Origin: Rathayibacter sp. VKM Ac-2759
GTDB taxonomy: Bacteria; Actinomycetota; Actinomycetes; Actinomycetales; Microbacteriaceae
Length of the DNA stretch: 64,000 nucleotides
Direction: 5' to 3'
Assembly: GCF_009834225.1 (NCBI RefSeq)
Contig: NZ_CP047176.1
Coordinates: 2,728,001-2,792,000, forward strand
Position numbers and translations under genes: made by a program. The notes beneath the pieces were generated by a model. The model made no database searches and was not told the DNA's origin. It was given only the letters and a program-made list of their open reading frames with translations. Positions 24,683 to 33,604 of this stretch are shown here, piece after piece (positions within the stretch are counted from its first letter, which is position 1; each line of letters starts with the position of its first letter).

Positions 24683-27061
24683 ATGACCGCCCCCACGGCC
24701 GACGTCCTCGCCCGCCTCGCCGAGGGCGAGCCGATCACGCGCGCCACGGCCGAGATCCTGCTCTCGGCGCGCGGCGCCGATCTCGACGCGCTCCTGGACG
24801 CCGCGGGGCGCCTGCGCGACGAGGGGCTCGCCCGCCGCGGCCGCCCCGGCGTGATCACGTACTCGCGCAAGGTCTTCGTCCCGCTGACCAAGCTGTGCCG
24901 CGACCGCTGCCACTACTGCGTGTTCGTCGAGACTCCCGGCGGCCTCGCCGCCAAGCGCGAGTCGACGTTCATGGAGCCGGAGGAGATCCTCGAGGTCGCG
25001 CGCGCCGGAGCCGCGCTCGGCTGCAAGGAGGCGCTGTTCACCCTCGGCGACCGCCCCGAGGACCGCTGGCCGGTCGCGCGGGCCTGGCTCGCCGAGCACG
25101 GCTACTCGTCGACGCTCGAGTACGTGCGCGCCATGGCGGTGCTCGTGATGAGCGAGACGGGCATGGTCACGCACCTCAACCCCGGCGTGATGTCGTGGGC
25201 CGAGCTGCAGCGCCTCCGGCCGGTCGCGCCGTCGATGGGCATGATGCTCGAGACGACCGCCGGTCGGCTGTGGTCCGAGAAGGGCGGCGTGCACTACGGG
25301 TCTCCCGACAAGGACCCCGCGCTCCGCCTCCGGGTGCTCGAGGACGCCGGCCGCAGCCGCATCCCCTTCACCACCGGCGTTCTGCTGGGCATCGGCGAGA
25401 ACGACGCCGAGCGCGCCGACGCGCTGTTCGCGATCCGCGAGTCGCACGAGCGCTGGGGTCACGTGCAGGAGTGCATCGTGCAGAACTTCCGCGCGAAGCC
25501 GCGCACGGCGATGCAGAACGAGGTCGACCTCGAGCTGCAGGAGTACGTCGCCAACGTCGCCGTCGCGCGGCTGGTCGTCGGCGCCGACGTGACGATCCAG
25601 GCGCCGCCGAACCTGACCGACGAGCAGGAGCTGGGGCTGCTCATCCGCGCCGGGATCGACGACTGGGGCGGCGTCAGCCCGCTGACCGCCGATCACGTGA
25701 ACCCCGAGCGCCCCTGGCCGAACATCGACGACCTCGCGCGCCTGACCGCGAACGCGGGGTACACGCTGCACGAGCGTCTCACCGCGCACCCGCAGTACCT
25801 CCGCGACGCCGCGACCTGGATCGACCCGCGCGTCGAGCCCTACGTGCTCGCGCTCGCCGACCGGGAGTCGTGGCTCGCCGACGAGGCGGCCGCGGTGCTG
25901 CCGCGGGCGTACCGCGAGTCGCTCGACGCGCCGACGCGCGTGCAGGCTCCGACGCTCTCCGCTGTCCTCGCGCGCGCCGCTCTCGACCCCGCCGGACTCG
26001 ACGACTCCGACTACCTGGCCCTGCTGGCCGCCGACGGCGACGACCTGGAGGCGCTCGCCGCGCTCGCGGACGACGTGCGCCGCGAGGCGGTCGGGGACGC
26101 GATCAGCGTGGTCGCCAATCGCAACGTCGACACGTCGCTGTGGGGCGCGGGAGGTCTGAGCACCGAGCGGCTCGGATCCCTCGCCGACGAGGCCGTGTCG
26201 CTCGGCGCGACCGAGCTCTGCCTCCAGGGCGCCCTGCCGGCCGAGCACTCGGGCGACGACCTCCTCCTGATCGCGCGGACGCTGAAGGCGCGCCAGCCCT
26301 CGCTGCATCTGCACGCGTTCCGGCCGGCCGAGATCCTCGACGCCGCTGCGCGGACGGGGCGCACCGTGCCCGCGATGCTCGCGGCGCTGCGCGGAGCCGG
26401 AGTCGACTCGGTCCCGGGCACCGCCGCGCGGATCCTCGACGACGACGTCCGCCGCCTCCTCAGCGAGGGGACGGACCCGAGCGTCGCGGCCTGGCGGGAG
26501 TCGGTCACCGCCGCCCACCGCGCCGGGCTGCGCTCGACCGCGACGATGGTCTACGGCCACGTCGAGACGCCGGAGCAGCAGATCGCGCACCTGCGCACCC
26601 TCGCCGGGATCCAGGACGAGACGGGCGGCTTCACCGAGTTCATCGCCATGCCGTTCGTGCCGGCGGAGGCGCCTCCCGCGGTCGTCCGCGCGACGCGCGG
26701 CGGGCCGACCCTGCGCGAGACGCGGGCCGTGCACGCGGTGGCGCGCCTCCTCCTGCACGGCCGCATCGCCCACGTGCAGACCGCGTGGACCAAGCTCGGA
26801 CTGCACGCCTCGCAGGTCCTCCTGCGCGGCGGGGCCGACGACCTCGGCGGCCTGCTGCTCGACGGGTCGACCCCCGAGCTGGGCGCGGAGGCGCACCGCT
26901 CGCTCGACATCGCGACCGTGGCCCGGATCGCGGGCGAGCTCGGCCGGCCGTGGCGGCAGCGGACCACCGACTACGGGAGCGTCGCGGCCGAGCGGGTGCT
27001 GCGGCCGGTCGTGCGACCGCTGCTCCCGGTGCGCGAGTCGCGGATCCGCCGCGTGTCATGA
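24683..27061 (+). CDS. fbiC: FO synthase FbiC (CofG–CofH fusion), CofH half lacking its iron-sulfur motif
   Basis: FbiC makes the deazaflavin core (FO) of coenzyme F420 from tyrosine and a ribitylamino-uracil, using two radical-SAM domains. In this 792-residue protein the CofG half (about 1-370) is intact, with the 4Fe-4S motif LCRDRCHYC at Cys72, Cys76 and Cys79. The CofH half is recognisable (LGATELCLQG, RPAEILDAA, GVDSVPGTAARILDD, TMVYGHVETPEQQIAHL, GGFTEFIAMPFVP, GGADDLGG). But where CofH has CxxxCxxC directly after NRN, the sequence reads NRNVDTSLWGAGGLSTE (about 478-494), with no cysteine. The protein is some 60 residues shorter than FbiC of Mycobacterium tuberculosis (856 as I recall). 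The reading frame is continuous. The gene overlaps the hydrolase gene by ATGA. Confidence 0.88.
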   Translation: MTAPTADVLARLAEGEPITRATAEILLSARGADLDALLDAAGRLRDEGLARRGRPGVITYSRKVFVPLTKLCRDRCHYCVFVETPGGLAAKRESTFMEPEEILEVARAGAALGCKEALFTLGDRPEDRWPVARAWLAEHGYSSTLEYVRAMAVLVMSETGMVTHLNPGVMSWAELQRLRPVAPSMGMMLETTAGRLWSEKGGVHYGSPDKDPALRLRVLEDAGRSRIPFTTGVLLGIGENDAERADALFAIRESHERWGHVQECIVQNFRAKPRTAMQNEVDLELQEYVANVAVARLVVGADVTIQAPPNLTDEQELGLLIRAGIDDWGGVSPLTADHVNPERPWPNIDDLARLTANAGYTLHERLTAHPQYLRDAATWIDPRVEPYVLALADRESWLADEAAAVLPRAYRESLDAPTRVQAPTLSAVLARAALDPAGLDDSDYLALLAADGDDLEALAALADDVRREAVGDAISVVANRNVDTSLWGAGGLSTERLGSLADEAVSLGATELCLQGALPAEHSGDDLLLIARTLKARQPSLHLHAFRPAEILDAAARTGRTVPAMLAALRGAGVDSVPGTAARILDDDVRRLLSEGTDPSVAAWRESVTAAHRAGLRSTATMVYGHVETPEQQIAHLRTLAGIQDETGGFTEFIAMPFVPAEAPPAVVRATRGGPTLRETRAVHAVARLLLHGRIAHVQTAWTKLGLHASQVLLRGGADDLGGLLLDGSTPELGAEAHRSLDIATVARIAGELGRPWRQRTTDYGSVAAERVLRPVVRPLLPVRESRIRRVS

Positions 27062-27858
27062 CCCGGCGCGCCGAGTTCCTCGAGCGCCAGGCCTCGGTCG
27101 TCAGCGACGAGTCGATCCTCGTCGGCGGGCGTCCCGTCCGGCTGCTCACCGCGGGGCGTCCCGACGCGTCCGTCGTGCTCCTGGTCACCGGGCCGGGCCG
27201 GGGCCTGCAGGACGACACGGCCCTGCTGCTCCCGATGCTCGCGCGTCGGCGGAGGGTCGCGGCCCTCGATCTCGAGGGGCTCGACGATCACGCGGGCGCG
27301 GTGAGCGCGGTGCTCGACCACCTCGGCGCCCGCGAGGCGGTCATCATCGGCCACTCGCTCGGCTCCGCGGTCGCGATCGCCGCGGCCGGGGCCGATGCGC
27401 GCGTCCGGGCCCTCGCCCTCGTCGCCGGCTGGCTGCGGCCGACCGAGCGGCTCGTCACGCTGGCCCGGCTCTGGCGGACGCTGCCTGCGGAGGCCCGCGC
27501 GGATCTCGCGCGCCTGGTCGCCGTCCGCTCGCCCGCCGCGCTCGGCCCCGGACACCCCTCGCCGCTCGCCGTCGACTCCGACCTGCTCGTCGAGGCCGCC
27601 CGCGCCGACTCGAGCGCGGCGGCCGGTCGCCTCCGCATCCCGGTGCTCGTGGTCGGCTGCACCGCCGACTCCGTCGTGGGTGTCGAGGGCGCGGAGGCGC
27701 TGCTCGGTGCGATCGACGACGCCCGGTACGCGGTGGTCGACTCCGGCCACGCGGTACTCGCCGAGCGCCCCGCCGAGCTGCTCGCCGTGCTCGAGCACTT
27801 CCTCGCCGACCCGCGGCGCGACCCGGCAGGCTCCGTCCTGCCGCGGATGAGGGTCTGA
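27058..27858 (+). CDS. alpha/beta-hydrolase fold protein
   Basis: The 266-residue protein has the hydrolase core. GGRPVRLLTAGRP opens the fold, the oxyanion segment is VLLVTGPGRG, and the nucleophile elbow is VIIGHSLGSAVAIAAA (Ser near residue 103). A C-terminal strand LRIPVLVVGCTADSVV carries the acid residue, and VVDSGHAVLAERPAEL carries the catalytic His. Esterase or lactonase activity is likely; the substrate is unknown. It overlaps fbiC upstream and the monooxygenase gene downstream (TGATG). Coupling to a Baeyer-Villiger-type oxygenase would suit a lactone- or ester-cleaving role. Confidence 0.88.
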   Translation: MTRRAEFLERQASVVSDESILVGGRPVRLLTAGRPDASVVLLVTGPGRGLQDDTALLLPMLARRRRVAALDLEGLDDHAGAVSAVLDHLGAREAVIIGHSLGSAVAIAAAGADARVRALALVAGWLRPTERLVTLARLWRTLPAEARADLARLVAVRSPAALGPGHPSPLAVDSDLLVEAARADSSAAAGRLRIPVLVVGCTADSVVGVEGAEALLGAIDDARYAVVDSGHAVLAERPAELLAVLEHFLADPRRDPAGSVLPRMRV

Positions 27859-29309
27859 TGGACGTCGACGTCCTGATCATCGGCGCCGGGTTCGCCGGGA
27901 TCGGCGCCGCGACCCGCCTCGCGCGCCGCGGCGGCGCCTCCTTCGCGGTGCTCGAGCGCGCCGAGCGCGTCGGCGGGACGTGGCGCGACAACGACTACCC
28001 GAACGTCTCGTGCGACATCCCCTCGCACCTCTACTCGTACTCCTTCGCGCCGGAGCCGGACTGGTCGGCCTTCTACGCGCCGGGCGCCGAGATCCAGGGC
28101 TACCTCGAGCGGGTCGTCGAGCGCGAGCGGCTGACCGCGCACCTGCGGCTCGGCACCGAGGTGCTCGAGATGGTGTTCGACGAGTCGTCGCGGCGATGGC
28201 GCGTGGACACCTCGCAGGGCGAGTGGACCGCCGCGGTGCTCGTGGTGTGCGCGGGGCGGCTGTCGGAGCCGCGGCTGCCGGCGATCCCGGGGCTCGACGC
28301 GTTCGCGGGGCCGGCGTTCCACTCCGCTCGCTGGCGGCACGACGTCGACCTCGACGGCGCGCGGGTCGGCATCGTCGGCTCGGGGGCGTCCGCCGTGCAG
28401 ATCGTGCCGCACCTGGCCGAGCGGGCGGCGTCGGTCGTGCTCTTCCAGCGCTCGGCGCCCTACGTCGTGCCGCGGCGCAACCGCGAGTACCCGCTCGAGG
28501 AGCGCCGGACGCTCGCCCGCGTGCCCGGCGCGCTCGAGCGCCTCCGCGAGGACCTCTTCTGGCGGGCCGAGCTCGGCTTCGCTGGTCGCGTCGGCGTGCC
28601 CGCCGCGATCGACCGGCTGCGAGCGGAGGCGTTCGGCCACCTCGCCGGGCAGGTCGCCGACCCGGACCTCCGCGCCGTGCTCACGCCCGACTACGAGATC
28701 GGCTGCAAGCGGGTGCTGCTCTCGGACGACTACTACCCCGCGCTGACCGGGCCGCACGTCCGCGTGGTGCCGAGCCCCCTCCGCCGCATCGAGGGCTCGT
28801 CGGCGATCGGCGACGACGGGGCCGCCCACGAGGTCGACGTGCTGGTCTTCGCGACCGGCTTCCACTCCACGCGACCGCCCTTCGCCCGCCGGATCCGCGG
28901 CCGCGACGGACTGCTGCTCGCCGACCGCTGGGCCGATGGGATGTCGGCCTACGACTCGACCACGGTCCACGGCTTCCCGAACCTCTTCGTGATCAACGGG
29001 CCCAACGCGAGTCTCGGCCACAACTCCGCGATCCACATGATCGAGACGCAGATCGACTACGTGCTCGCCGCGCTCGATCACCGGGAGACCTCCGGGATCG
29101 ACGTGCTCGAGGTCACCGCCGAGGCCGAGGCCGCCTCCGTCGCGCGGGTGGATGCGCTGAGCGCCGACACCGTCTGGACGAACGGCGGCTGCGAGAGCTG
29201 GTACGTCGACGCGGCGAGCCGCCGCCTGACCCTGCTCTGGCCCGACTTCGCCTTCGCGTTCCGCGAGGAGCTCGGGCGCTTCGACCCGGCGGCGTACGCG
29301 CCGGCCTAG
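27858..29309 (+). CDS. Baeyer-Villiger-type flavin monooxygenase
   Basis: The 483-residue enzyme binds FAD through VLIIGAGFAGIGAATRLARRG (residues 4-24) and NADPH through VGIVGSGASAVQIVPHLAERA (about 170-190). Just before the second Rossmann motif is FAGPAFHSARW, an exact match to the Baeyer-Villiger fingerprint FxGxxxHxxxW. GWRDNDYPN-like text (GGTWRDNDYPNVSCD) is also typical. Such enzymes insert oxygen next to a ketone, giving an ester or lactone. The preceding alpha/beta-hydrolase gene, overlapped by one base, could open the product. Confidence 0.92.
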   Translation: MDVDVLIIGAGFAGIGAATRLARRGGASFAVLERAERVGGTWRDNDYPNVSCDIPSHLYSYSFAPEPDWSAFYAPGAEIQGYLERVVERERLTAHLRLGTEVLEMVFDESSRRWRVDTSQGEWTAAVLVVCAGRLSEPRLPAIPGLDAFAGPAFHSARWRHDVDLDGARVGIVGSGASAVQIVPHLAERAASVVLFQRSAPYVVPRRNREYPLEERRTLARVPGALERLREDLFWRAELGFAGRVGVPAAIDRLRAEAFGHLAGQVADPDLRAVLTPDYEIGCKRVLLSDDYYPALTGPHVRVVPSPLRRIEGSSAIGDDGAAHEVDVLVFATGFHSTRPPFARRIRGRDGLLLADRWADGMSAYDSTTVHGFPNLFVINGPNASLGHNSAIHMIETQIDYVLAALDHRETSGIDVLEVTAEAEAASVARVDALSADTVWTNGGCESWYVDAASRRLTLLWPDFAFAFREELGRFDPAAYAPA

Positions 29310-29340
29310 GCGCGGGCACTCGTCCACCCGGTCCGCGCCC

Positions 29341-29416
29341 GGTCGATCCGTCGCGGACGGCCTGTCCGACCGGCCGGCGGGAGCCGTTCGCGACCGATCG
29401 ATCGCCGCGCGCGGCC
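29341..29416. repeat. dispersed palindromic element, copy 1
   Basis: An intergenic element starting GGTCGATCCGTCGCGGACGG and ending GCCGTTCGCGACCGATCG then GCCGCGCGCGGCCG. Its arms form an imperfect inverted repeat. The same layout recurs at 40502-40580, about 11 kb away. It lies between the monooxygenase stop and the kinase–aminotransferase start. Confidence 0.7.
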
Positions 29417-29465
29417 GTCACGCGCGATCATGGAGGCACCCGCTCCCCGCACGACAGGACTCCGC

Positions 29466-32300
29466 ATGCCGTCCGATCCCTTCGCCGCCCCGCCGCCCCC
29501 TCCGCCGCTCGACGAGCGCGCCGCCGCCGCGTTCCTCCGCGACCGCTACGCCGTGGAGGGACCGCTGCGCGAGCTCGGCAGCAATCAGGACCGCAACGTG
29601 CTGGTCGGCGACCGCCTCCTGCTCAAGATCGCGAACCCGGCGACCCCGCTCCGGGTCGTCGCCGCGCAGACGGAGGCGGTGGCTCGGCTCGCCGAGCACC
29701 TGCCCGACCTGCGCCTGCCGCGCGCCCGCCCCGACCGCGACGGCCGGGCCCTGCACGAGGAGGGCGGAGGCGTCGCTCGGCTGCTCGACTTCGTGCCCGG
29801 CCGTACGCTGTCCGGCTCGGGCTACCTCTCCCCCGCCGTCGTCCGCGCGATGGGGACGCTGGCCGCGCAGGTCGATCTGGCGCTCGCTGTGCAGCCGCTC
29901 GACGACCTCGACGAGCCGGGCCAGTGGGATCTCCGCCGGGCGGTCGACGTCGTCGACGCCCTGATCTCCCGGGTCCCGCGGCGCTCCGCGAGGGTGATCC
30001 GCGACGCGGTCGCCCAGGCGCGCGCGGTGGTGGACCCGCTCGCGGAGGCGCTGCCGGTGCAGCTGATCCACGGCGATCTGACCGACGACAACGTCGTGGT
30101 CGACGGCGGTCCGCTGCCCGACGGAGTGATCGACTTCGGCGATCTCGGCGCGGGCTGGGCGGTCGGCGAGCTGGCGATCACGATCTCCTCGCTCCTGCAC
30201 CACGCCGACGCCTCGGCACCGACGGTTCTCCGCGCGGCGGCCGCCTACGACGCCGAGCGCCCGCTGTCCAACCCCGAGATCGAGGCGCTCTGGCCGCTCG
30301 TGATCCTGCGCGCCGCGGTGCTGGTCGTCAGCGCGCACGACGTGCTCGCGCAGGACCCGGGCAACGACTACGCCCGCGAGAACCTCGAGCACGAGCGCCT
30401 CATCCTCGAGCGCGCGACCGCCGCGCCGCTCCCGGTGCTGCAGGCGCTCGTCCGCCGAGCCCTCGGACGCGAGACCCCGGCCCCGACCATCGCCGGCACG
30501 ACGCCCGCGCTCGGCATCGATCCCGTCGTCGTCGACCTCTCCCCCGAGAGCGCCCTCCTCGACGGCGGGCGCTGGCTCGACGACGACGCCGAGAGCACCC
30601 TCGCCCGAGGAGGTGACGCTGTCCTCCGCTACGGCGAGCGCCGCCTGACCCGCGCCCGCCCGCACGCGGCGCACGAGCCCGCGACCACCGCGCTGGGCGT
30701 CGAGGTGCACCTCGCCGAGCCGTCGGCCCTGGTCTCGCCGTTCGACGCCGAGATCGTCGCCGCCGCTCCCGGCAGCGTCACCCTGGTCGCCGCCGACGTC
30801 CGCCTGGTGCTCAGCGGAGTGGAGACCGCGGCGACCGGCACCGTCGCGGCGGGCGATCCGCTCGGCACCGCCTCCGGGATCCTCCGGGCCCAGGCCCTGC
30901 CCCTCGCGATCGACGATGCGCCGTTCTTCGCCGAGCCCTCGTGGGCCGACGCGTGGCTCGACGTCCTGATCGACCCGACGCCGCTGCTCCTCGGCCGCGA
31001 GCTGCCCGCCCCGCGGCCCGACCGCTCCGTCCTCGAGCGCCGCGTCGCGCACCTCGCCGACGTGCAGGAGCACTACTTCGCCGAACCGCCGACGATGCTG
31101 CGCGGCTGGCGCGAGCACCTGGTCGACGACTCCGGCCGCGTGCACCTCGACGTGCTCAACAACGTCTCGTCGATCGGGCACGGGCATCCGCTGCTCGCCG
31201 AGCGCGTCGAGCGGCAGTGGCGGCTGCTCAACACCAACTCGCGCTTCTCGTACCCGGCGATCGGCGAGTTCTCCGAGCGCCTGGCGGCGCTGCTGCCCGA
31301 GGGTCTCGACTCCGTCCTCCTCGTCAACAGCGGGACGGAGGCGACCGATCTCGCCCTGCGCATCGCCCGCGCCTGGTCGGGCCGCGACGACGTCCTCGCG
31401 GTCCGGGAGGCGTACCACGGCTGGTCCGGGCTCTCCGACGCCGTCTCCACCTCCGTGGCCGACAACCCCGACGCGCTCGCGACCCGACCGCCGTGGGTGC
31501 ACACCCTCGACGCGCCCAACAGCTACCGCGGCACGCACCGCGGCGCCGACGCCCACCGCTACGCGACGGAGGCGGTGGAGCGCATCCACGCGCTCGCGGC
31601 GGACGGCACTCCCCCGGGCGGGCTCATCGCCGAGACCTACTACGGCAACGCGGGCGGCATCCCGCTGCCGGACGGCTACCTCGCGGCGGTGTACCCGGCC
31701 GTCCGCGCGCACGGCGGGCTCTGCATCGCCGACGAGGTGCAGGTGAGCTACGGCCGGCTCGGCGAGTGGTTCTGGGGGTTCGAGCAGCAGGCCGTGGTCC
31801 CGGACGTGGTCGCCGTCGCGAAGGCGATGGGCAACGGGCATCCGCTCGGCGCGGTGATCACCACGCGCGAGATCGCCGAGCACTACCGCTCGCAGGGGTA
31901 CTTCTTCTCCTCCGCGGGAGGCAGCCCCGTCAGCTCGGTGGTCGGCCTCACCGTGCTCGACGTGATCGAGGGCGAGCAGCTGCAGCAGAACGCGTCCGTC
32001 GTCGGCGCCCACCTCCGGGCGCGGCTCGAGGAGCTGGCCGAGCGGCACCCGCTCATCGGCGCCGTGCACGGACACGGCCTCTACCTCGGCCTCGAGCTGG
32101 TGCGCGACCGCGAGACGCTCGAGCCCGCCACGGAGGAGACCCGCGCGATCTGCGAGCGCCTCCGCGAGCGCGGCGTGATCGTGCAGCCCACCTCCGACCG
32201 TCAGTGCGTGCTCAAGATCAAGCCGCCGCTCTGCTTCACCGCGGAGAGCGCGGACTTCTTCGCCGACCAGCTCGACGAGGTGCTGACGACGGGGTGGTGA
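29466..32300 (+). CDS. fusion of APH-type kinase, middle domain and class III PLP aminotransferase/phospho-lyase
   Basis: The 944-residue protein has three parts. Residues 20-320 are an APH/homoserine-kinase-type phosphotransferase: LGSNQDRNVLVGDRLLLKIA, LIHGDLTDDNVVVDG (catalytic HGDLxxxN) and GVIDFGDLG (metal Asp). Residues about 350-490 form a beta-rich M23/lipoyl-like domain. Residues 510-944 are a class III aminotransferase: LLVNSGTEATDLALRIAR, AYHGW, LCIADEVQVSYGR and the PLP-lysine segment VAVAKAMGNGHPLG. Related fusions helped assign human hydroxylysine kinase and the AGXT2L phospho-lyases. So phosphorylation of an amino alcohol followed by PLP-dependent elimination is likely. The ATG at 29466 has AGGA upstream; an in-frame ATG at 29430 lacks one. 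Confidence 0.88.
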   Translation: MPSDPFAAPPPPPPLDERAAAAFLRDRYAVEGPLRELGSNQDRNVLVGDRLLLKIANPATPLRVVAAQTEAVARLAEHLPDLRLPRARPDRDGRALHEEGGGVARLLDFVPGRTLSGSGYLSPAVVRAMGTLAAQVDLALAVQPLDDLDEPGQWDLRRAVDVVDALISRVPRRSARVIRDAVAQARAVVDPLAEALPVQLIHGDLTDDNVVVDGGPLPDGVIDFGDLGAGWAVGELAITISSLLHHADASAPTVLRAAAAYDAERPLSNPEIEALWPLVILRAAVLVVSAHDVLAQDPGNDYARENLEHERLILERATAAPLPVLQALVRRALGRETPAPTIAGTTPALGIDPVVVDLSPESALLDGGRWLDDDAESTLARGGDAVLRYGERRLTRARPHAAHEPATTALGVEVHLAEPSALVSPFDAEIVAAAPGSVTLVAADVRLVLSGVETAATGTVAAGDPLGTASGILRAQALPLAIDDAPFFAEPSWADAWLDVLIDPTPLLLGRELPAPRPDRSVLERRVAHLADVQEHYFAEPPTMLRGWREHLVDDSGRVHLDVLNNVSSIGHGHPLLAERVERQWRLLNTNSRFSYPAIGEFSERLAALLPEGLDSVLLVNSGTEATDLALRIARAWSGRDDVLAVREAYHGWSGLSDAVSTSVADNPDALATRPPWVHTLDAPNSYRGTHRGADAHRYATEAVERIHALAADGTPPGGLIAETYYGNAGGIPLPDGYLAAVYPAVRAHGGLCIADEVQVSYGRLGEWFWGFEQQAVVPDVVAVAKAMGNGHPLGAVITTREIAEHYRSQGYFFSSAGGSPVSSVVGLTVLDVIEGEQLQQNASVVGAHLRARLEELAERHPLIGAVHGHGLYLGLELVRDRETLEPATEETRAICERLRERGVIVQPTSDRQCVLKIKPPLCFTAESADFFADQLDEVLTTGW

Positions 32301-32400
32301 GTCCTCCCGGCTGCGCCGGGCGAGGCCGCCCAGGGTAGGCGCCGGAGGCCCCGCCCACCAGCGGTCGCCGGGCGGCGGAGGCGCCGGGATAATCGGAGGC

Positions 32401-32898
32401 ATGCGCGAAGACGACGATGTCGATCTGGTGATCGACGCGTGGGCCGACGCCCTGCCCGATCTCGACTTCGCTCCCCTGGACGTCGTCTCGCGGCTGCGGC
32501 GCCTCAGCCCGCGCGTGCAGGAGATCCGCCGTCAGTCCTTCGCCGCCAGCGACCTCGCCCCGTGGGAGTTCGAGCTGCTCTCGATCCTGCGGCAGACCGG
32601 GGCGAGCGGCGTGACCCCGTCCGTCCTCTCCCTCCGCCTGGGCATCTCGAGCGGCAATCTCGCGAGCCGCGTCGACCGCCTCGGCGCCCGCGGTCTCGTG
32701 GTGCGCGAGCAGAACGCGGCCGACTCGCGGAGCAAGATCGTCTCGCTCACCCCCCGCGGCACCAAGCGCGTCGACGAGGCGATGCGCCACCTCGTCGCCG
32801 CCGAGAGCGAGATCCTCGCGAACCTCGACGGCCGGCAGATGTCGGTGCTCATCGAGTGCCTGCGCACCATCAGCGACACCCTCGACCACCTCGACTGA
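32401..32898 (+). CDS. MarR-family transcriptional regulator
   Basis: The 165-residue protein has the MarR winged-helix layout. An N-terminal dimerisation helix includes RLRRLSPRVQEIRRQSFAASDLAPWEFELLSIL. The recognition helix region is VTPSVLSLRLGISSGNLASRVDRLGARGLVVREQN. The wing is ADSRSKIVSLTPRGTKRVDEAM, with the conserved DSRxxxVxLT motif. It probably controls neighbouring transport or catabolic genes in response to a small ligand. It lies 100 bases after the kinase–aminotransferase gene, which is its likely target. Confidence 0.93.
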   Translation: MREDDDVDLVIDAWADALPDLDFAPLDVVSRLRRLSPRVQEIRRQSFAASDLAPWEFELLSILRQTGASGVTPSVLSLRLGISSGNLASRVDRLGARGLVVREQNAADSRSKIVSLTPRGTKRVDEAMRHLVAAESEILANLDGRQMSVLIECLRTISDTLDHLD

Positions 32899-32923
32899 CA
32901 CCCCGAGCGGCGATACTCGAGGG

Positions 32924-33604
32924 ATGCGCATCCTGGTGGTCGACGACGAGGTGCGCTTCGCCGACGGCGTCCGGCGGGGGCTCGAGGCCGAGGGCTTCTC
33001 GGTCGATCTGGCGCATGACGGGGTCGACGGGCTCTGGCGCGCGCGCGAGACCGCCTACGACGCGCTCGTCGTCGATCTGATGATGCCCGGGCTCAGCGGG
33101 TTCGCCCTCTGCCGCACGCTCCGCGACGAGGGAGTCTGGACCCCGGTCCTCCTGCTGACGGCCAAGGACGGCGACGGCGACCAGATCGAGGGGCTCGACG
33201 CCGGCGCCGACGACTACGTCGTGAAGCCGCTGGAGCACTCGGTGCTGGTGGCGCGCCTCCGGGCCCTCGTGCGCCGCGGCCGCCCCGAGCGACCCGTCGT
33301 GCACCGCCTCGGCGATCTCGTCATCGACCCGACGGTGCGCGAGGTGTCGCGCGGCGGCGTCCCCGTGCGGCTGACCTCGCGCGAGTTCTCGGTGCTCGAC
33401 TTCCTCGCCCGCAACCGCGATCGCGTCGTCGCCAAGCGCGAGATCCTCGAGGGGGTCTGGGACGACCAGTTCGACGGCGACATGAACATCGTCGAGGTCT
33501 ACGTGGCGCGGTTGCGCGCGAAGCTCGACCGGCCCTTCGGCACGGAGTCGATCACGACCCTCCGCGGGGCCGGCTACCGCCTCGTCGAGGGCGGCGGTGC
33601 CTGA
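32924..33604 (+). CDS. OmpR-family response regulator
   Basis: The 226-residue protein has a receiver domain (RILVVDDEVRFADGVRRGL) with phospho-acceptor Asp51 in VVDLMMPG and Lys101 in DDYVVKPL. A winged-helix OmpR DNA-binding domain follows (LTSREFSVLDFLARN, ILEGVWDDQFDGDMNIVEVYVARLRAKL, TLRGAGYRL). It is phosphorylated by the sensor kinase encoded next; the two genes overlap by 8 bases. The regulon is unknown. The Wzz-like gene downstream is a candidate target by position only. Confidence 0.96.
   Translation: MRILVVDDEVRFADGVRRGLEAEGFSVDLAHDGVDGLWRARETAYDALVVDLMMPGLSGFALCRTLRDEGVWTPVLLLTAKDGDGDQIEGLDAGADDYVVKPLEHSVLVARLRALVRRGRPERPVVHRLGDLVIDPTVREVSRGGVPVRLTSREFSVLDFLARNRDRVVAKREILEGVWDDQFDGDMNIVEVYVARLRAKLDRPFGTESITTLRGAGYRLVEGGGA

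Noticed and set aside
24895..27057. A long second plus-strand frame over fbiC
   Set aside because: Arg/Pro-rich out-of-frame shadow. Only its last part, from 27058, is real: it is the alpha/beta-hydrolase gene.
29418..32402. A 994-codon minus-strand frame opposite the kinase–aminotransferase gene
   Set aside because: Low-complexity antisense frame; the plus strand has clear kinase and PLP motifs.
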